This document shows positions 8,198-17,800 of a stretch of 64,000 bases of DNA, one piece after another. The position numbers and the translations under genes are program-made. The stretch is from positions 5,244 through 69,243 of the forward strand of contig CAVQON010000018.1 in NCBI GenBank assembly GCA_963714455.1, written 5' to 3'. How positions within the stretch are numbered: the stretch's first letter is position 1; each line of letters opens with the position of its first letter. The stretch is from CAVQGZ01 sp963714455 (GTDB lineage Bacteria > Actinomycetota > Actinomycetes > Jiangellales > Jiangellaceae). The notes under the pieces were generated by a model that was not told the DNA's origin, searched no databases, and worked only from the letters and a program-made list of their open reading frames with translations.

Positions 8198-9333
8198 CGC
8201 AGCTGTCCGACCACGTAGTCGATGCAGCCGGTGAGCGCCTCGATGTCGTCGGGGTCGATGGCCGGGAACATCGCCACCCGCAGCTGGTTGCGGCCCAGCT
8301 TGCGGTAGGGCTCGGTGTCGACGACGCCGTTGGCGCGCAGGGTCGCCGCCACTGCCGAGGCGTCGACGGAGTCGGCGAAGTCGATCGTCGCGACCACCTG
8401 GGAGCGTGCAGCGGGGTCGGCGACGAACGGCGTCGTGTAGTCGGTCGCCTCGGCCCATCCGTACAGCCGCGTCGCGGAGTCGGCGCTGCGGGCGGTGGCG
8501 AACTCCAGCCCGCCGTTGCCGTTCATCCAGTCCAGCTGCTCGGCGAACAAGAACAGCGTGGCGATCGCGGGGGTGTTGTAGGTCTGGTTCTTGCGCGAGT
8601 TGTCGATCGCGGTGGGCAGGGAGAAGAAGTCGGGCACCCACCGGCCGGAGGCGCTGATCTGCTCGACCCGGGCCAGCGCAGCCGGCGACATCAGCGCGAC
8701 CCAGAGCCCGCCGTCGGAGGCGAAGCTCTTCTGCGGCGCGAAGTAGTAGGCGTCGGCCTGGCTGACGTCGACCGGCAACCCGCCGGCGCCGCTGGTGGCG
8801 TCGACCAGCACGAGGGCGTCGTCGTCCGCGCCCTGCACCCGACGCACCGGAGCCATGACGCCCGTGGATGTCTCGTTGTGCGCCCACGCGTAGACGTCGA
8901 CGCCCGCCTCGGCGACCGGTGTCGGCAGCGTGCCGGGGTCGCCCTTGACGACGGTCGGGTCGCCCAAGAAGGGCGCGGCCGCGGTGACCTTCGCGAACTT
9001 GGACGAGAACTCGCCGAACGCAAGGTGCTGGGCGCGCTCACGCACCAGGCCGAAGGCGGCGATGTCCCAGAAGGCGGTCGCCCCGCCGTTGCCGAGCACC
9101 ACCTCGTAGCCCTCGGGCAGGTCGAACAGGGCGGCCAAGCCTTCCTGGACTCGGCGGACCAGCGACTTGACCGGCGCCTGGCGGTGGCTCGTGCCCATCA
9201 CGTGCGACCCGGACGTCGCCAGGGCGCCCAGGGCCTCGCTGCGCACCTTGGAGGGGCCGCAGCCGAACCGCCCGTCGGCGGGCTTGAGGTCGGCGGGGAT
9301 GACGATGCTGGCCGCAGTGGCGGCGTCGGGCAT
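8194..9333 (-). CDS. serC: Phosphoserine aminotransferase
   Basis: A 379-residue PLP enzyme that converts 3-phosphohydroxypyruvate and glutamate to phosphoserine in serine synthesis, and also works in PLP synthesis. It is the actinobacterial class: the N-terminus reads KPADGRFGCGPSKVR, and the PLP lysine lies in YYFAPQKSFASDGG. Ser/Thr and Gly residues for phosphate binding are in GNGGATAFW. The ATG at 9333 is chosen over an upstream start because AGGAG lies five bases before it. The stop overlaps the proposed CTG start of the MFS gene. The pdxH gene close by fits a shared PLP theme. Confidence 0.93.
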   Translation of the reverse strand: MPDAATAASIVIPADLKPADGRFGCGPSKVRSEALGALATSGSHVMGTSHRQAPVKSLVRRVQEGLAALFDLPEGYEVVLGNGGATAFWDIAAFGLVRERAQHLAFGEFSSKFAKVTAAAPFLGDPTVVKGDPGTLPTPVAEAGVDVYAWAHNETSTGVMAPVRRVQGADDDALVLVDATSGAGGLPVDVSQADAYYFAPQKSFASDGGLWVALMSPAALARVEQISASGRWVPDFFSLPTAIDNSRKNQTYNTPAIATLFLFAEQLDWMNGNGGLEFATARSADSATRLYGWAEATDYTTPFVADPAARSQVVATIDFADSVDASAVAATLRANGVVDTEPYRKLGRNQLRVAMFPAIDPDDIEALTGCIDYVVGQLR

Positions 9334-9446
9334 GAGGACTCCTGGGGTCGTGCGTCGAGACGGCAGCACGAGCCCCGTCGGGTCACTCCGACGCGTCGTG
9401 CACGTCGATTGTGCCAGCCGCGGGTGCCGCCCCTCCCCGGGCAGGG

Positions 9447-10577
9447 TCAGTACAGCGACTTCGCCCAGACGGGGTTCCAGCCCTCGACCTCGTCCGGCTG
9501 CCGCGGCGGGGGCCCCACGTAGCGCGCGGAGGGCCGGATGAGCTTGCCCATGCGCTTCTGCTCCATGATGTGCGCGCTCCAGCCCGCCGTGCGCGCACAG
9601 GTGAACATCGCGGTGAACATGTGCGCCGGGACCTCGGCGAAGTCGAGCACGATGGCGGCCCAGAACTCCACGTTCGTCGCCAGCACCCGGTCGGGGTAGC
9701 GCTCGGCCAGTGCCGCCAGGGCCGACTTCTCGAAGGCCTCGGCCACGGCGTAGCGCGGCGCGTCCAGCTCGCGGGCCACCCGGCGCAGGGTGCGGGCGCG
9801 CGGGTCTTCGGCGCGGTAGACGCGGTGGCCGAAGCCCATGAGGCGCTCGTGGTTGTCGAGCACGCGGGTCACGTACCCGTCGGGGTCGCCGGTGCGCTCG
9901 ATCTCTTCGATGATCGCGAGCACGCGCGAGGGCGCGCCACCGTGCAACGGCCCGCTCATCGCGCCGACGGCACCCGACAGCGCGGCGGCGACGTCGGCGC
10001 CCGTGGAGGCAATGACCCGGGCGGTGAACGTCGAGGCGTTCATGCCGTGCTCGGCCGCCGAGGCGAAGTAGGCGTCGATCGCCCGCGTGTGGCGCGGGTC
10101 GGGGTCGCCGCGCCAGCGGATCATGAACCGTTCGACGATGCTGTGGGCCTTGTCGATCTCGCGCTGCGGCACCATCGGCAGGCCGATGCCGCGGGCGGAC
10201 TGCGCGACGAACGACAGCGCCATGACGGCGGCGCGGGAGAGGTCGTCGCGGGCCGCCTCGTCGGAGATGTCGAGCAGGGGCTGGAAGCCCCAGGCCGGGG
10301 CCAGCATGGTCAGCGCGCTCTGCACGTCCACGCGCACGTCACCGGAGTGCACGGGGATCGGGAACGGCTCGGCCGGCGGCAGGCCGGGGTCGTAGGCGCC
10401 GTCGACGAGAAGCCCCCAGACGTTCTCGAAGGGGATGTGCCCGACGATCGTCTCGATGTCGACGCCGCGGTAGCGCAGCGCGCTGCCCTCTTTGTCGGGC
10501 TCGGCGATCTCGGTGTCGAAGGCGACGACGCCCTCAAGGCCTGGCTTCACCTCGGTCACGGTGACTCCGTCCTGCAT
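9447..10577 (-). CDS. citA: Citrate synthase 2
   Basis: A 376-residue citrate synthase of the shorter actinobacterial CitA type, condensing acetyl-CoA and oxaloacetate in the TCA or methylcitrate cycle. Catalytic landmarks are His in SGPLHGGAPSRV, His in MGFGHRVYRAEDPRA and Asp in FWAAIVLDFAEVP. The N-terminal GVVAFDTEIAEPDKEGS block is characteristic. The start could be ATG 10577 or the GTG at 10559, which has GGAG six bases upstream and gives the usual VTEV N-terminus. It is divergent from pdxH. Confidence 0.92.
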   Translation of the reverse strand: MQDGVTVTEVKPGLEGVVAFDTEIAEPDKEGSALRYRGVDIETIVGHIPFENVWGLLVDGAYDPGLPPAEPFPIPVHSGDVRVDVQSALTMLAPAWGFQPLLDISDEAARDDLSRAAVMALSFVAQSARGIGLPMVPQREIDKAHSIVERFMIRWRGDPDPRHTRAIDAYFASAAEHGMNASTFTARVIASTGADVAAALSGAVGAMSGPLHGGAPSRVLAIIEEIERTGDPDGYVTRVLDNHERLMGFGHRVYRAEDPRARTLRRVARELDAPRYAVAEAFEKSALAALAERYPDRVLATNVEFWAAIVLDFAEVPAHMFTAMFTCARTAGWSAHIMEQKRMGKLIRPSARYVGPPPRQPDEVEGWNPVWAKSLY

Positions 10578-10689
10578 GTGAGTGAGCAGCAGGCCGACAG
10601 CGTCGCCGACCTCGTTGGGCCGGTATCTTGCCCCAGCCCGTGCCCGGGGTCACCTCCACCCGCCGCGGCCCTGCTGCCAGGCTTGCCCC

Positions 10690-11370
10690 ATGTCCGACTT
10701 CGAGGTGCCCGCAGCGTCCTTGGAACCGCCCCCCGACCTGGCCGCCATGCGGGTGCGCTACGTGCCCGGCCCGCTGCGCGAGGCGGACGTGGCGGCCTCG
10801 CCGTTCGTACAGTTCCGGCGGTGGCTGGCCGAAGCCGCCGCCGCGGGTCTGCCGGAGCCGAACGCGATGGTCGTGTCGACCGTCGACGCCGACGGACGGC
10901 CGAGCAGCCGGCACGTCCTGCTCAAGGAGCTGGACGACACCGGTTTCGTCTTCTACACGAACCTGGGCTCGGCCAAGGCCCGGGCGCTGCGCGCCAACCC
11001 GTCTGCCGCACTGTGCTTCGGCTGGTTCGCCATGTCGCGACAGGTCTGCGTCACCGGTCACGCCGAGCCGGTCGACCGTGCGGTGGCGGCGCAGTACTGG
11101 GCGGTGCGTCCGCGCGAGTCGCAGATGGGGGCGTGGGTGAGCCGCCAGTCGCAGGCCGTCGAGTCGCGCGAGACGTTGCGGTCCCGACTGGCCGAGCTGA
11201 ACGAGCGGTTCCCGGCGTCCGAGCCCGTTCCGCTGCCCGACTTCTGGGGCGGCTTTCGCGTCGTCCCCGACACCATCGAGCTGTGGCAGGGACAACCCGC
11301 TCGGCTTCACGACCGCCTGCGCTACGCGCGCCACGGCGACGGCTGGACGCTCACCCGGCTTCAGCCCTGA
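10690..11370 (+). CDS. pdxH: Pyridoxamine 5'-phosphate oxidase
   Basis: A 226-residue FMN-dependent oxidase converting PNP or PMP to PLP. The substrate and FMN-binding blocks are present: MRVRYVPGPLREADV, SSRHVLLKELD, GFVFYTNLGSAKARAL, QVCVTGHAEPV, RPRESQMGAWVSRQS and the C-terminal DFWGGFRVVPDTIELWQG with the RLHDR end. The ATG at 10690 is supported by family length; no strong Shine-Dalgarno is visible. It is divergent from citA, and the nearby TATCTT (about 10624-10629) may be part of its promoter. Confidence 0.93.
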   Translation: MSDFEVPAASLEPPPDLAAMRVRYVPGPLREADVAASPFVQFRRWLAEAAAAGLPEPNAMVVSTVDADGRPSSRHVLLKELDDTGFVFYTNLGSAKARALRANPSAALCFGWFAMSRQVCVTGHAEPVDRAVAAQYWAVRPRESQMGAWVSRQSQAVESRETLRSRLAELNERFPASEPVPLPDFWGGFRVVPDTIELWQGQPARLHDRLRYARHGDGWTLTRLQP

Positions 11371-11382
11371 CCGGGGCGTGGG

Positions 11383-11454
11383 CGATCCGCGGGCGTCTTA
11401 CCCATCGACGTGTGCCGGTGGAGCCCGAGTGGACGGCTCGGGGCCCGCGGATCG
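11383..11454. repeat. 72-bp nested palindromic element
   Basis: Perfect 12-bp outer arms (CGATCCGCGGGC at 11383 and its reverse complement at 11443-11454) enclose a smaller hairpin with CCCGAG and CTCGGG arms (11424-11429 and 11437-11442). It lies 13 bp downstream of pdxH, between convergent genes. It has the same design as the 54-bp element but unrelated arms. It could be a REP-like repeat or a strong terminator for pdxH. The stretch 11455-11620 holds no gene that I can support. Confidence 0.65.
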
Positions 11455-11620
11455 GGTGACTACCAGGGGATTCGCCAGCCGCTCGGCTGCACGACATCCG
11501 AAGGAGTCGTCCGGAAGAACCGGGCGGCTAGCTGGAAGCCACCTCACATGTCCAGCGAATACTCACTACCGGACCACCTCCCTTCTTGTGTACGAAGAAC
11601 GCTAGATCCGCGCGGCCCGA

Positions 11621-11648
11621 CGCGCCACTCAATTCGGTGCGTGGCGCG
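11621..11648 (-). terminator. Hairpin at the 3' end of the GNAT gene
   Basis: CGCGCCAC and GTGGCGCG form a perfect 8-bp stem with a 12-base loop, ending 2 bp before the stop codon of the minus-strand acetyltransferase gene. There is no U tract. It is likely a terminator hairpin, as is common in high-GC actinobacteria. Confidence 0.5.
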
Positions 11649-11649
11649 C

Positions 11650-12102
11650 TCATAGCGCTCGCCCGAGCGAGTTGGCCTCGGTGTGGCACCGGTAGAAGCC
11701 GTACGGGGTGACCGGGTCATAGCCGGACGAGCGGTACAGCGCGAGCGCCTCGGGCTGGGCGTTGCCCGACTCGAGCACGAGCCGGGCGTATCCGGCGTCG
11801 CGGGCCGCCGCCTCCAGCCGGGCGAGCATCGCCCGCGCCAACCCCCGGCGGCGCGCGGCCGGCGCGACGTACATCCGCTTGATCTCGGCGGTGTCGCCGT
11901 CGACCCTTCGAATCCCGCCGCACGCCACCGGCGCGGCGTCCAGAGCGCCGAGCAGGAACACGCCTGCAGGCGAGTCGAAGTCGGTCGCCGCCAGCGGGGT
12001 CTCGTCCGGTCCGCCGTAGCGGGCCACGTACTCCTGCTGGACGGCGTCGACGAGCACCCGGGCGTCCGGATCGGTGTAGGGCACCTGCCACACCCGCAGC
12101 AC
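11650..12102 (-). CDS. GNAT family N-acetyltransferase
   Basis: A 150-residue single-domain GNAT protein. Acetyl-CoA-binding motif A is seen as IKRMYVAPAARRRGLARAML, and a C-terminal ALALYRSSGY segment matches motif B. The substrate cannot be told; small amine or amino-acid substrates are typical. GTG start at 12102. It ends the minus-strand run that begins with the ParA gene, 17 bp after the small basic protein, so co-transcription is likely. Confidence 0.8.
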   Translation of the reverse strand: MLRVWQVPYTDPDARVLVDAVQQEYVARYGGPDETPLAATDFDSPAGVFLLGALDAAPVACGGIRRVDGDTAEIKRMYVAPAARRRGLARAMLARLEAAARDAGYARLVLESGNAQPEALALYRSSGYDPVTPYGFYRCHTEANSLGRAL

Positions 12103-12119
12103 CTCGCGGGACTGGACGC

Positions 12120-12431
12120 TCAGTTGTCCGCCCAGACTCGCAGCACCTGGGCGGCGGCTTCTTCGGCGGTCCAGCCGTACTCGGCGGCACGCTTGCGCAG
12201 CGCCTTGCGTACCGGCTTGGGCAGCTCGACCTCGAGGGCGACCACCTCGACGGGCGCGGCCTTCTTGGGCTTGCCGTTCTTCTTCGCCTTCTTGCCCCCC
12301 TGCTTGCCGGACTCGCCGGGCGACGGGACGGTCACGGCGAGCGAGCTCAGCACAGCCGAGGCCGGGTGCACGGACCCGTCGGCTGCTTTGCGCAACGCCG
12401 GCCGGGGCTGCGGGGTGGGGGCGTGGCTCAT
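12120..12431 (-). CDS. Small basic ParA-partner protein
   Basis: A 103-residue protein. Residues 1-45 are low complexity. Residues 45-60 are a lysine patch (KQGGKKAKKNGKPKK), and the C-terminal 45 residues form a compact helical domain (VRKALRKRAAEYGWTAEEAAAQVLRVWADN in part) resembling ribbon-helix-helix or helical DNA-binding partners. Its ATG overlaps the TGA of the parA gene (ATGA), so synthesis is coupled. A role as DNA-binding adaptor or ATPase activator for the ParA protein is inferred from position and charge. No ParB domain is visible. Confidence 0.65.
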   Translation of the reverse strand: MSHAPTPQPRPALRKAADGSVHPASAVLSSLAVTVPSPGESGKQGGKKAKKNGKPKKAAPVEVVALEVELPKPVRKALRKRAAEYGWTAEEAAAQVLRVWADN

Positions 12432-13237
12432 CCGCGGAGTCCCTTCGTCAGCGGGGCGTCGGGTCCGGACGCCGAGGCGACGACCGTGGTGAGGTGGGTG
12501 CTCATCGCGCGGGCGATCTCGCGGGCGCCCGGCGATGGCCAGCGCTGGACTGGTACGTGGGCGCCGGCGGCTGCGTCGACGGCCGAGCGCTCGGGCAGCA
12601 CCGGTTCGAGCACCAGGGGCCCGTAGGCGCTCACCAGCTCGGCGTGGCGGTAGCGGTGCTCGGCTGAGCGGGCGCGGTAGCGGTTGACGACGATGCCGGC
12701 CGGACGCAGGCGCAGGTTGAAGCCGCTGCGCACGACGTCGACGGCGGTGAGGGCCTGCTGCGCCCCGGTGAGCGAGAACGCGGTCGGCTCGGCCACCACC
12801 ACGGCGCGGTCGCTGGCGGCCAGCGCGTTCTTCGTGAGCTCGCCCAGGCTGGGCGGGGTGTCGACGAGCACGAGGTCGAAGCCCTCGACACCCTGCATGG
12901 TCGTGCGCAGCCGGTGCTCGCCGCCGCGCCCCTCGACCGGATGGTTGCGGTGCTCCAGGGATGGCTCGCTGGGCACCACCTTGATCTTGTCGTCCCACGC
13001 AGAGTCGGTGACGGCTTGCACCATCACGCCGGAGCGTGCGTCGGCCAGCACGTCGTTGCTCGTGAACTCCGCCGACACCGGGTCGAGCGCGAGCGTGGCG
13101 TTGCCCTGCGGGTCGAGGTCCACCACCAGCGTGCGCAGCCCGCGCGCCGCCGCGGCACCGGCGAGCCCGAGGGTCACGGTGGTCTTACCGACCCCACCCT
13201 TGAGGCTGATCACGGTCACGACGAGCACCCGGTTCAT
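12428..13237 (-). CDS. ParA family ATPase (orphan)
   Basis: A 269-residue ParA/Soj-type ATPase. The deviant Walker A motif SLKGGVGKTT is near residues 12-21, motif A' VVDLDPQGNATL at about 38-49, and Walker B FDLVLVDTPPS near residue 120. It lacks an N-terminal HTH, as chromosomal Soj proteins do, but the neighbours are not gidB, parB or the origin region. It is therefore probably not the chromosome-partition ParA but a ParA-like positioner (Rv3213c-like). It is coupled to the small basic protein downstream. Confidence 0.85.
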   Translation of the reverse strand: MNRVLVVTVISLKGGVGKTTVTLGLAGAAAARGLRTLVVDLDPQGNATLALDPVSAEFTSNDVLADARSGVMVQAVTDSAWDDKIKVVPSEPSLEHRNHPVEGRGGEHRLRTTMQGVEGFDLVLVDTPPSLGELTKNALAASDRAVVVAEPTAFSLTGAQQALTAVDVVRSGFNLRLRPAGIVVNRYRARSAEHRYRHAELVSAYGPLVLEPVLPERSAVDAAAGAHVPVQRWPSPGAREIARAMSTHLTTVVASASGPDAPLTKGLRG

Positions 13238-13286
13238 CTTGCCCTACCGACCGGCGTCTTCGTGCCGATCGGGGACTGCCGCGGCC

Positions 13287-14645
13287 TCAGTCGGACGTCA
13301 TCGCCTCGAGCCGGCGCAGAGCCTCGCGGCGTTCTTCGGCGTGGTCGACGATGCGTTGCGGGTAGCCGTGCGCGTAGCCATCATCGGTGGCCCAGGGCTC
13401 GTGTGCCGCCCGGCCGGGCAGGTGCGCCAGCTCGGGGACGTAGCGACGCACGTACTCCCCGTCCGGGTCGAACCGCTGGCCCTGGGTGACCGGGTTGAAC
13501 ACCCGGAAGTACGGCGAGGCGTCCGTGCCCGACCCGGCCGTCCACTGCCAGCCGTGCGAGTTCGACGCCAGGTCGCCGTCGCGCAGCCAGCGCATGAAGT
13601 GCCGGGCGCCGTGCTGCCACTCCACGTGCAGGTCTTTGACGAGGAACGATGCGACCACCATGCGCACGCGGTTGTGCATCCAGCCCTCACGGCGCAGCTG
13701 GCGCATGCCGGCGTCGACGAACGGGTACCCGGTTCGGCCCTGCGCCCAGGCGTCGAAGTCGCCGCTCGGGGCGTCGTACTGCATGGCGGCGTACTGGGGT
13801 CGCAGGTACTCCCGAGCGGTCGCGGGCCGGTGCCAGAGCACGTCGGCGTAGAACTCCCGCCAGGCCAGCTCGGTGCGAAACGTGTCGGGCCCGCGGCCGG
13901 GGCGCAACCTGAGGTCGGCCAGCAACGTGCGGGGGTGGATCTCGCCCCACTTCAGGTGGTGGCTCAGCACGCTCGTGCCAGCCAGGTCGGGACGGTCGCG
14001 GCGCTCGGCGTAGCCATCGAGACCCTGCTCGCCGGCGTCGCGGAACCTCTGCCAACGCCGCAGGGCCGCGGCCTCGCCCGCCTCGGGCAGCGCCAGGTCG
14101 CCGAGGTCGGGGTCGTCGTAGAGCGGGTCGCCGCCACCTCGCGGGCCTACCCAGGAGAGCTGGTCGGCCAGCGGAGCCGGGTCGGGCCAGCCGTGCGCGC
14201 GCCAGGCCCGGCTGAACGGCGTGAACACCGAGTACGGGTCGCCGTCCTGCTTGCGCACGGCGCCCGGGGGCACGGCGTAGGCGCAGCCGGTGCGCACGAA
14301 GTCGATGTCGGCATCGGCCAGCGCTGCTGCCACGGCGCTGTCGCGTCGGCGGCCGTAGGGCCCGGTGTCGGCGGCGGCGTGGACGCTGGTGGCTCCGGCG
14401 TGCGGGCCACCGTGCGCACCACGTCGACCGGGTCGCCGCGGCGCACGTGCAGCGCCCCGTCCATCGAGTCGTCCAGGGCACGCAGGGACGCGTTGAGGTA
14501 GGCGCGGCGCACGTCGCCGGCAGGCTCCCAGAGCGCGGGGTCGAGCACGAAGAGCGGCACGACGTCGCCGTCCGTCGGCGGCGCGCAGCAGCGCAGGGTT
14601 GTCGGCCAGTCGCAGGTCACGTCGAAACCAGAGCACCGAGACCAT
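13287..14645 (-). CDS. phrB: Deoxyribodipyrimidine photo-lyase, with two compensating frameshifts
   Basis: A class I CPD photolyase (about 452 codons) that repairs UV-induced pyrimidine dimers with FADH- and blue light. The start MVSVLWFRRDLRLADNPALL and the whole FAD domain are intact: TSVLSHHLKWGE, ELAWREFYADVLW, GYPFVDAGMRQL, GWMHNRVRMV, WQWTAGSGTDASPYFRVFNP. Between about 14575 and 14395 the correct protein (PLFVLDPALW, RRAYLNASLRALDDSM) is in another frame. The first shift coincides with a tandem GACG duplication (14569-14576). The second coincides with a probable missing G near 14394-14402. The frame stays open, but about 60 residues of the antenna domain would be scrambled. Confidence 0.82.
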   Translation of the reverse strand: MVSVLWFRRDLRLADNPALLRAADGRRRRAALRARPRALGACRRRAPRLPQRVPACPGRLDGRGAARAPRRPGRRGAHGGPHAGATSVHAAADTGPYGRRRDSAVAAALADADIDFVRTGCAYAVPPGAVRKQDGDPYSVFTPFSRAWRAHGWPDPAPLADQLSWVGPRGGGDPLYDDPDLGDLALPEAGEAAALRRWQRFRDAGEQGLDGYAERRDRPDLAGTSVLSHHLKWGEIHPRTLLADLRLRPGRGPDTFRTELAWREFYADVLWHRPATAREYLRPQYAAMQYDAPSGDFDAWAQGRTGYPFVDAGMRQLRREGWMHNRVRMVVASFLVKDLHVEWQHGARHFMRWLRDGDLASNSHGWQWTAGSGTDASPYFRVFNPVTQGQRFDPDGEYVRRYVPELAHLPGRAAHEPWATDDGYAHGYPQRIVDHAEERREALRRLEAMTSD

Positions 14646-14828
14646 GCCCCGGACGCTACGAGAGGCCCGGACCCAGCGCTCGCCGTGGTGCGGAGCGGCT
14701 CGTCGGCCGTGCGTCGACTGGTCGTCCCTTCGGACGATCTCACCCAGGCAGGCAGACGCCATGACTCGCGATGGCTACTGTTGTGGCGCCTGCGACAAGC
14801 GGGCGTGCCTACGTGATGCGGAGACTCG

Positions 14829-17800
14829 GTGCCACACCTGCGTGACGCTGCTGACTGGTGGCGCCGGCCTGTCGGGGCCGTCGTCGCGGTCGTCCTGCTC
14901 GCGTCGATGCTGACACTAGCGCCGACTCCGCCCGCTGCTGTGGCCGACACGACGAAGACCATCACCAAGGAAGCGCCGGCCGAGGTGCTCGTCGGAGAGC
15001 CCGTCCGGTTCACGCTCAACGCCACGGCGCCGGCCGGCAACGACGACCCGCTGTTCAACGGCACGCTGCGCGACGTCCTGCCGATCGGCATGACGTACGT
15101 CCCCGGCTCCACGCAGCCGAGCACGGTCGGCGACCCCCAGGTCGTCACCAACCAGGTCGAGGTCGCCCCAGGGGAGACTCGACCGCAGCAGACACTGCTC
15201 TGGATCAACATCGGCGACCTCCAGCCGGCGAGCTCGTTCTCGCTGTCGTTCCAGGCCCAGCCGGTGGCCGAGGACTTCCCGGTGGGGTCGTCGTTCACCA
15301 ACCAGGCCGAGGGCTACTCCAGCACCAACCCGCGCCGTGTGCCCCGGTTCGACGAGCAGGGGCAACCGGTCCCCGACCCGAGCGTCTCGGTGTCCCCGTC
15401 CAACACCACGACGACACAGGTGACGGCCATCGAGGTGGTCAAGAGCGAGCCGAGCCCCGAGGGTGAGCTGCTGCGCGGTGTGCACGACCAGACCACCGTC
15501 TACACGCTCCTGGTGCGCAACAACACGCTGGCAGCCACCGACGACGTGACGCTCACCGACTGGGTGCCCGCCGGCCTGGAGTATCTGGGCTGCGGTGGCG
15601 TCGACAACACGCCCCCCGACTCGCCGGCCACCGTCGGTGGACGCGAGTACCCGGGTGCTCCGTCGCTGACCGGTACGCCGGGTGTCGGCGCCGACTGCCT
15701 GCTGCCGGACACCGTCGAGACCGTCGACAACCCCACCGGTGACGGCGTGCCCGCCGGCTTGAGCGGCGTGTACACCCAGCTCAGCTGGACGATCGGCGAC
15801 CTCGACCCGGGCGAGGAGAGGACGATCCGCTACGCCGCGGGCATCCCGCTGCGCGCCAACACCACGGACTTCGCCTCGGGCACGACGCCGAACCCGGAAA
15901 GCCTCGGCCAGACCGCGAACCTCGACAACAACACCGGCCCGTCCACGAGGGAGACCGGCGGGGAGCTCGCCCTCACCAACGTCGCCCAGGTGTCCGGCAC
16001 GTACACCGGTCTGCTCGAGCCTGGCTTCTCACCGGAGGTGAGCAACACCGACGAACTCACCCGCACTGCCGAAGACCTGGCCATGCGCAAGCGGGTCAGC
16101 CCCGGCGAGTTCGTCATCGGCGGCATCGCCAGATACACCCTCGACCTGCGGGTGAGCGAGTACGTCGATGCCGGCTCGATCGCGATCACCGACGTGATGC
16201 CCAACGGTGTCTGCCCGCTGTCGTCCGACACGAACTACGTCGCCGGTGCGCCTCTGCAGTGCGACCCCGAGCCGGGCAGCGACCCGAGCGGCGCCGACTA
16301 CGCCGATGTGCAGCAGAACGGCGATGGCACGTTCACGCTCAGGTTCACCGACGTGCAGGTGGCGGCCAACGGCACCGCCCGCATCACCTACCAGGGTCGG
16401 ATGCGCTCGGTGTACACCGGAGGCGACCTCGCCGGCTTCCCTCCGACGGCGGGTGACACGTTCACCAACACCGTGTCGCTGACGGGCGTCACCACGCCGA
16501 TCGCCACCGACCCGCCTGGCGGCACGGGAGAGACCGGGCCACAGACGGTCGGCGATACCTCCTCGGCGACGCAGACAACCTCCGGGGCGAGCATCAACAA
16601 GTCGATCAAGCCCCGCGAGTTCCCGTACCAGTGCACCGACGGGCCGTTCGTCGAGTCGGAGTTCCCGGACCCCGACTTCGTGTTCCGCAAGGGTGACCGC
16701 ATCTGCTTCGAGCTGGAGGTCGTCTTCCCGCAGAACGTGGACGCGCGCAACCCGGTGATCACCGACTTCATCCCGGCCGGCACCCGCTACGAGCCGGGCT
16801 CGCAGTTCTTGGTCGCGCCCTTCGAGGTGCGCTCGGACTTCAACGAGGAGGCGGCTGCCGAGGGGACGGAGAACCCGACGTGGGTTCTCGGGACCGAGGT
16901 GGGCGGTTCTGGCAACCTGTTCGTGCCCAAGGGCACGGTGTGGCGTGCCCGGTTCTCGGTGATCGTGGAGCGACCCGGAGCCGGCGGGGACGTCGACATC
17001 ACCGGCAACCTCATGAAGGCGCGTGCGGAGAACAACCAGGGCCAGGGCGTCTCGTTCCGCGACGAGCTGCCGCTGGGCATCGCACCGGCGCCCGACGTCG
17101 GCATCGTCAAGGGCGTGCAGAGCGTCACGTCAGGCGCCGACACCGACGTCGTCGACCCCGCCGATCCCGGCACCCCAGGCAACGACGTCGACGGGGTTCA
17201 GGTGGCCCAGCGCGACGAGGTCACCTACCGGGTGGACGTCACCAACTCCGGTGACCCCGACGCGAGCAACGACGTGTCCGTGCGTGGCTGGCAGGTCTGG
17301 GACGTGCTGCCCGAGGGCATCACCTGCGCCGACGTGGTGGCGGGCAGCATCAGCCCGACCGGCGTGCTGGCCGGCACGTCCCCGCCGCAGGCCAACCCGG
17401 CCTCGCCGGTCGGTGCGTGCACCGACCCCGGCGACGCCGACCACCCGACGTTCGCCGAGCGTGACGATCAGTCGGCCATCCGTTGGCAGGCCAGCGACGG
17501 CCTGGACGGCGACCCCACCGACGCTCCCGTACCCGGCGACGGGTCGCAGATCGACACCGACGAGACCCGCACGCTCACCTACACCGTCCGCATACCCGAC
17601 GAGGTCTCGGTGTCGACGGTGTTCGACAACACCGCATCGGTCCGCTCGTACAACGCCTTCACCAACGAGTTCGGCGGCACGACGACGTTCTTCCCCGCCG
17701 ACAACGTCGACACCACGGTCGACCCGATCGACGCCACGGCGCCTGCCGCCAGCGACCAGAGCCAGGTCTTCTTGCCTGATGCTGAGCTGACGAAGCAGGT

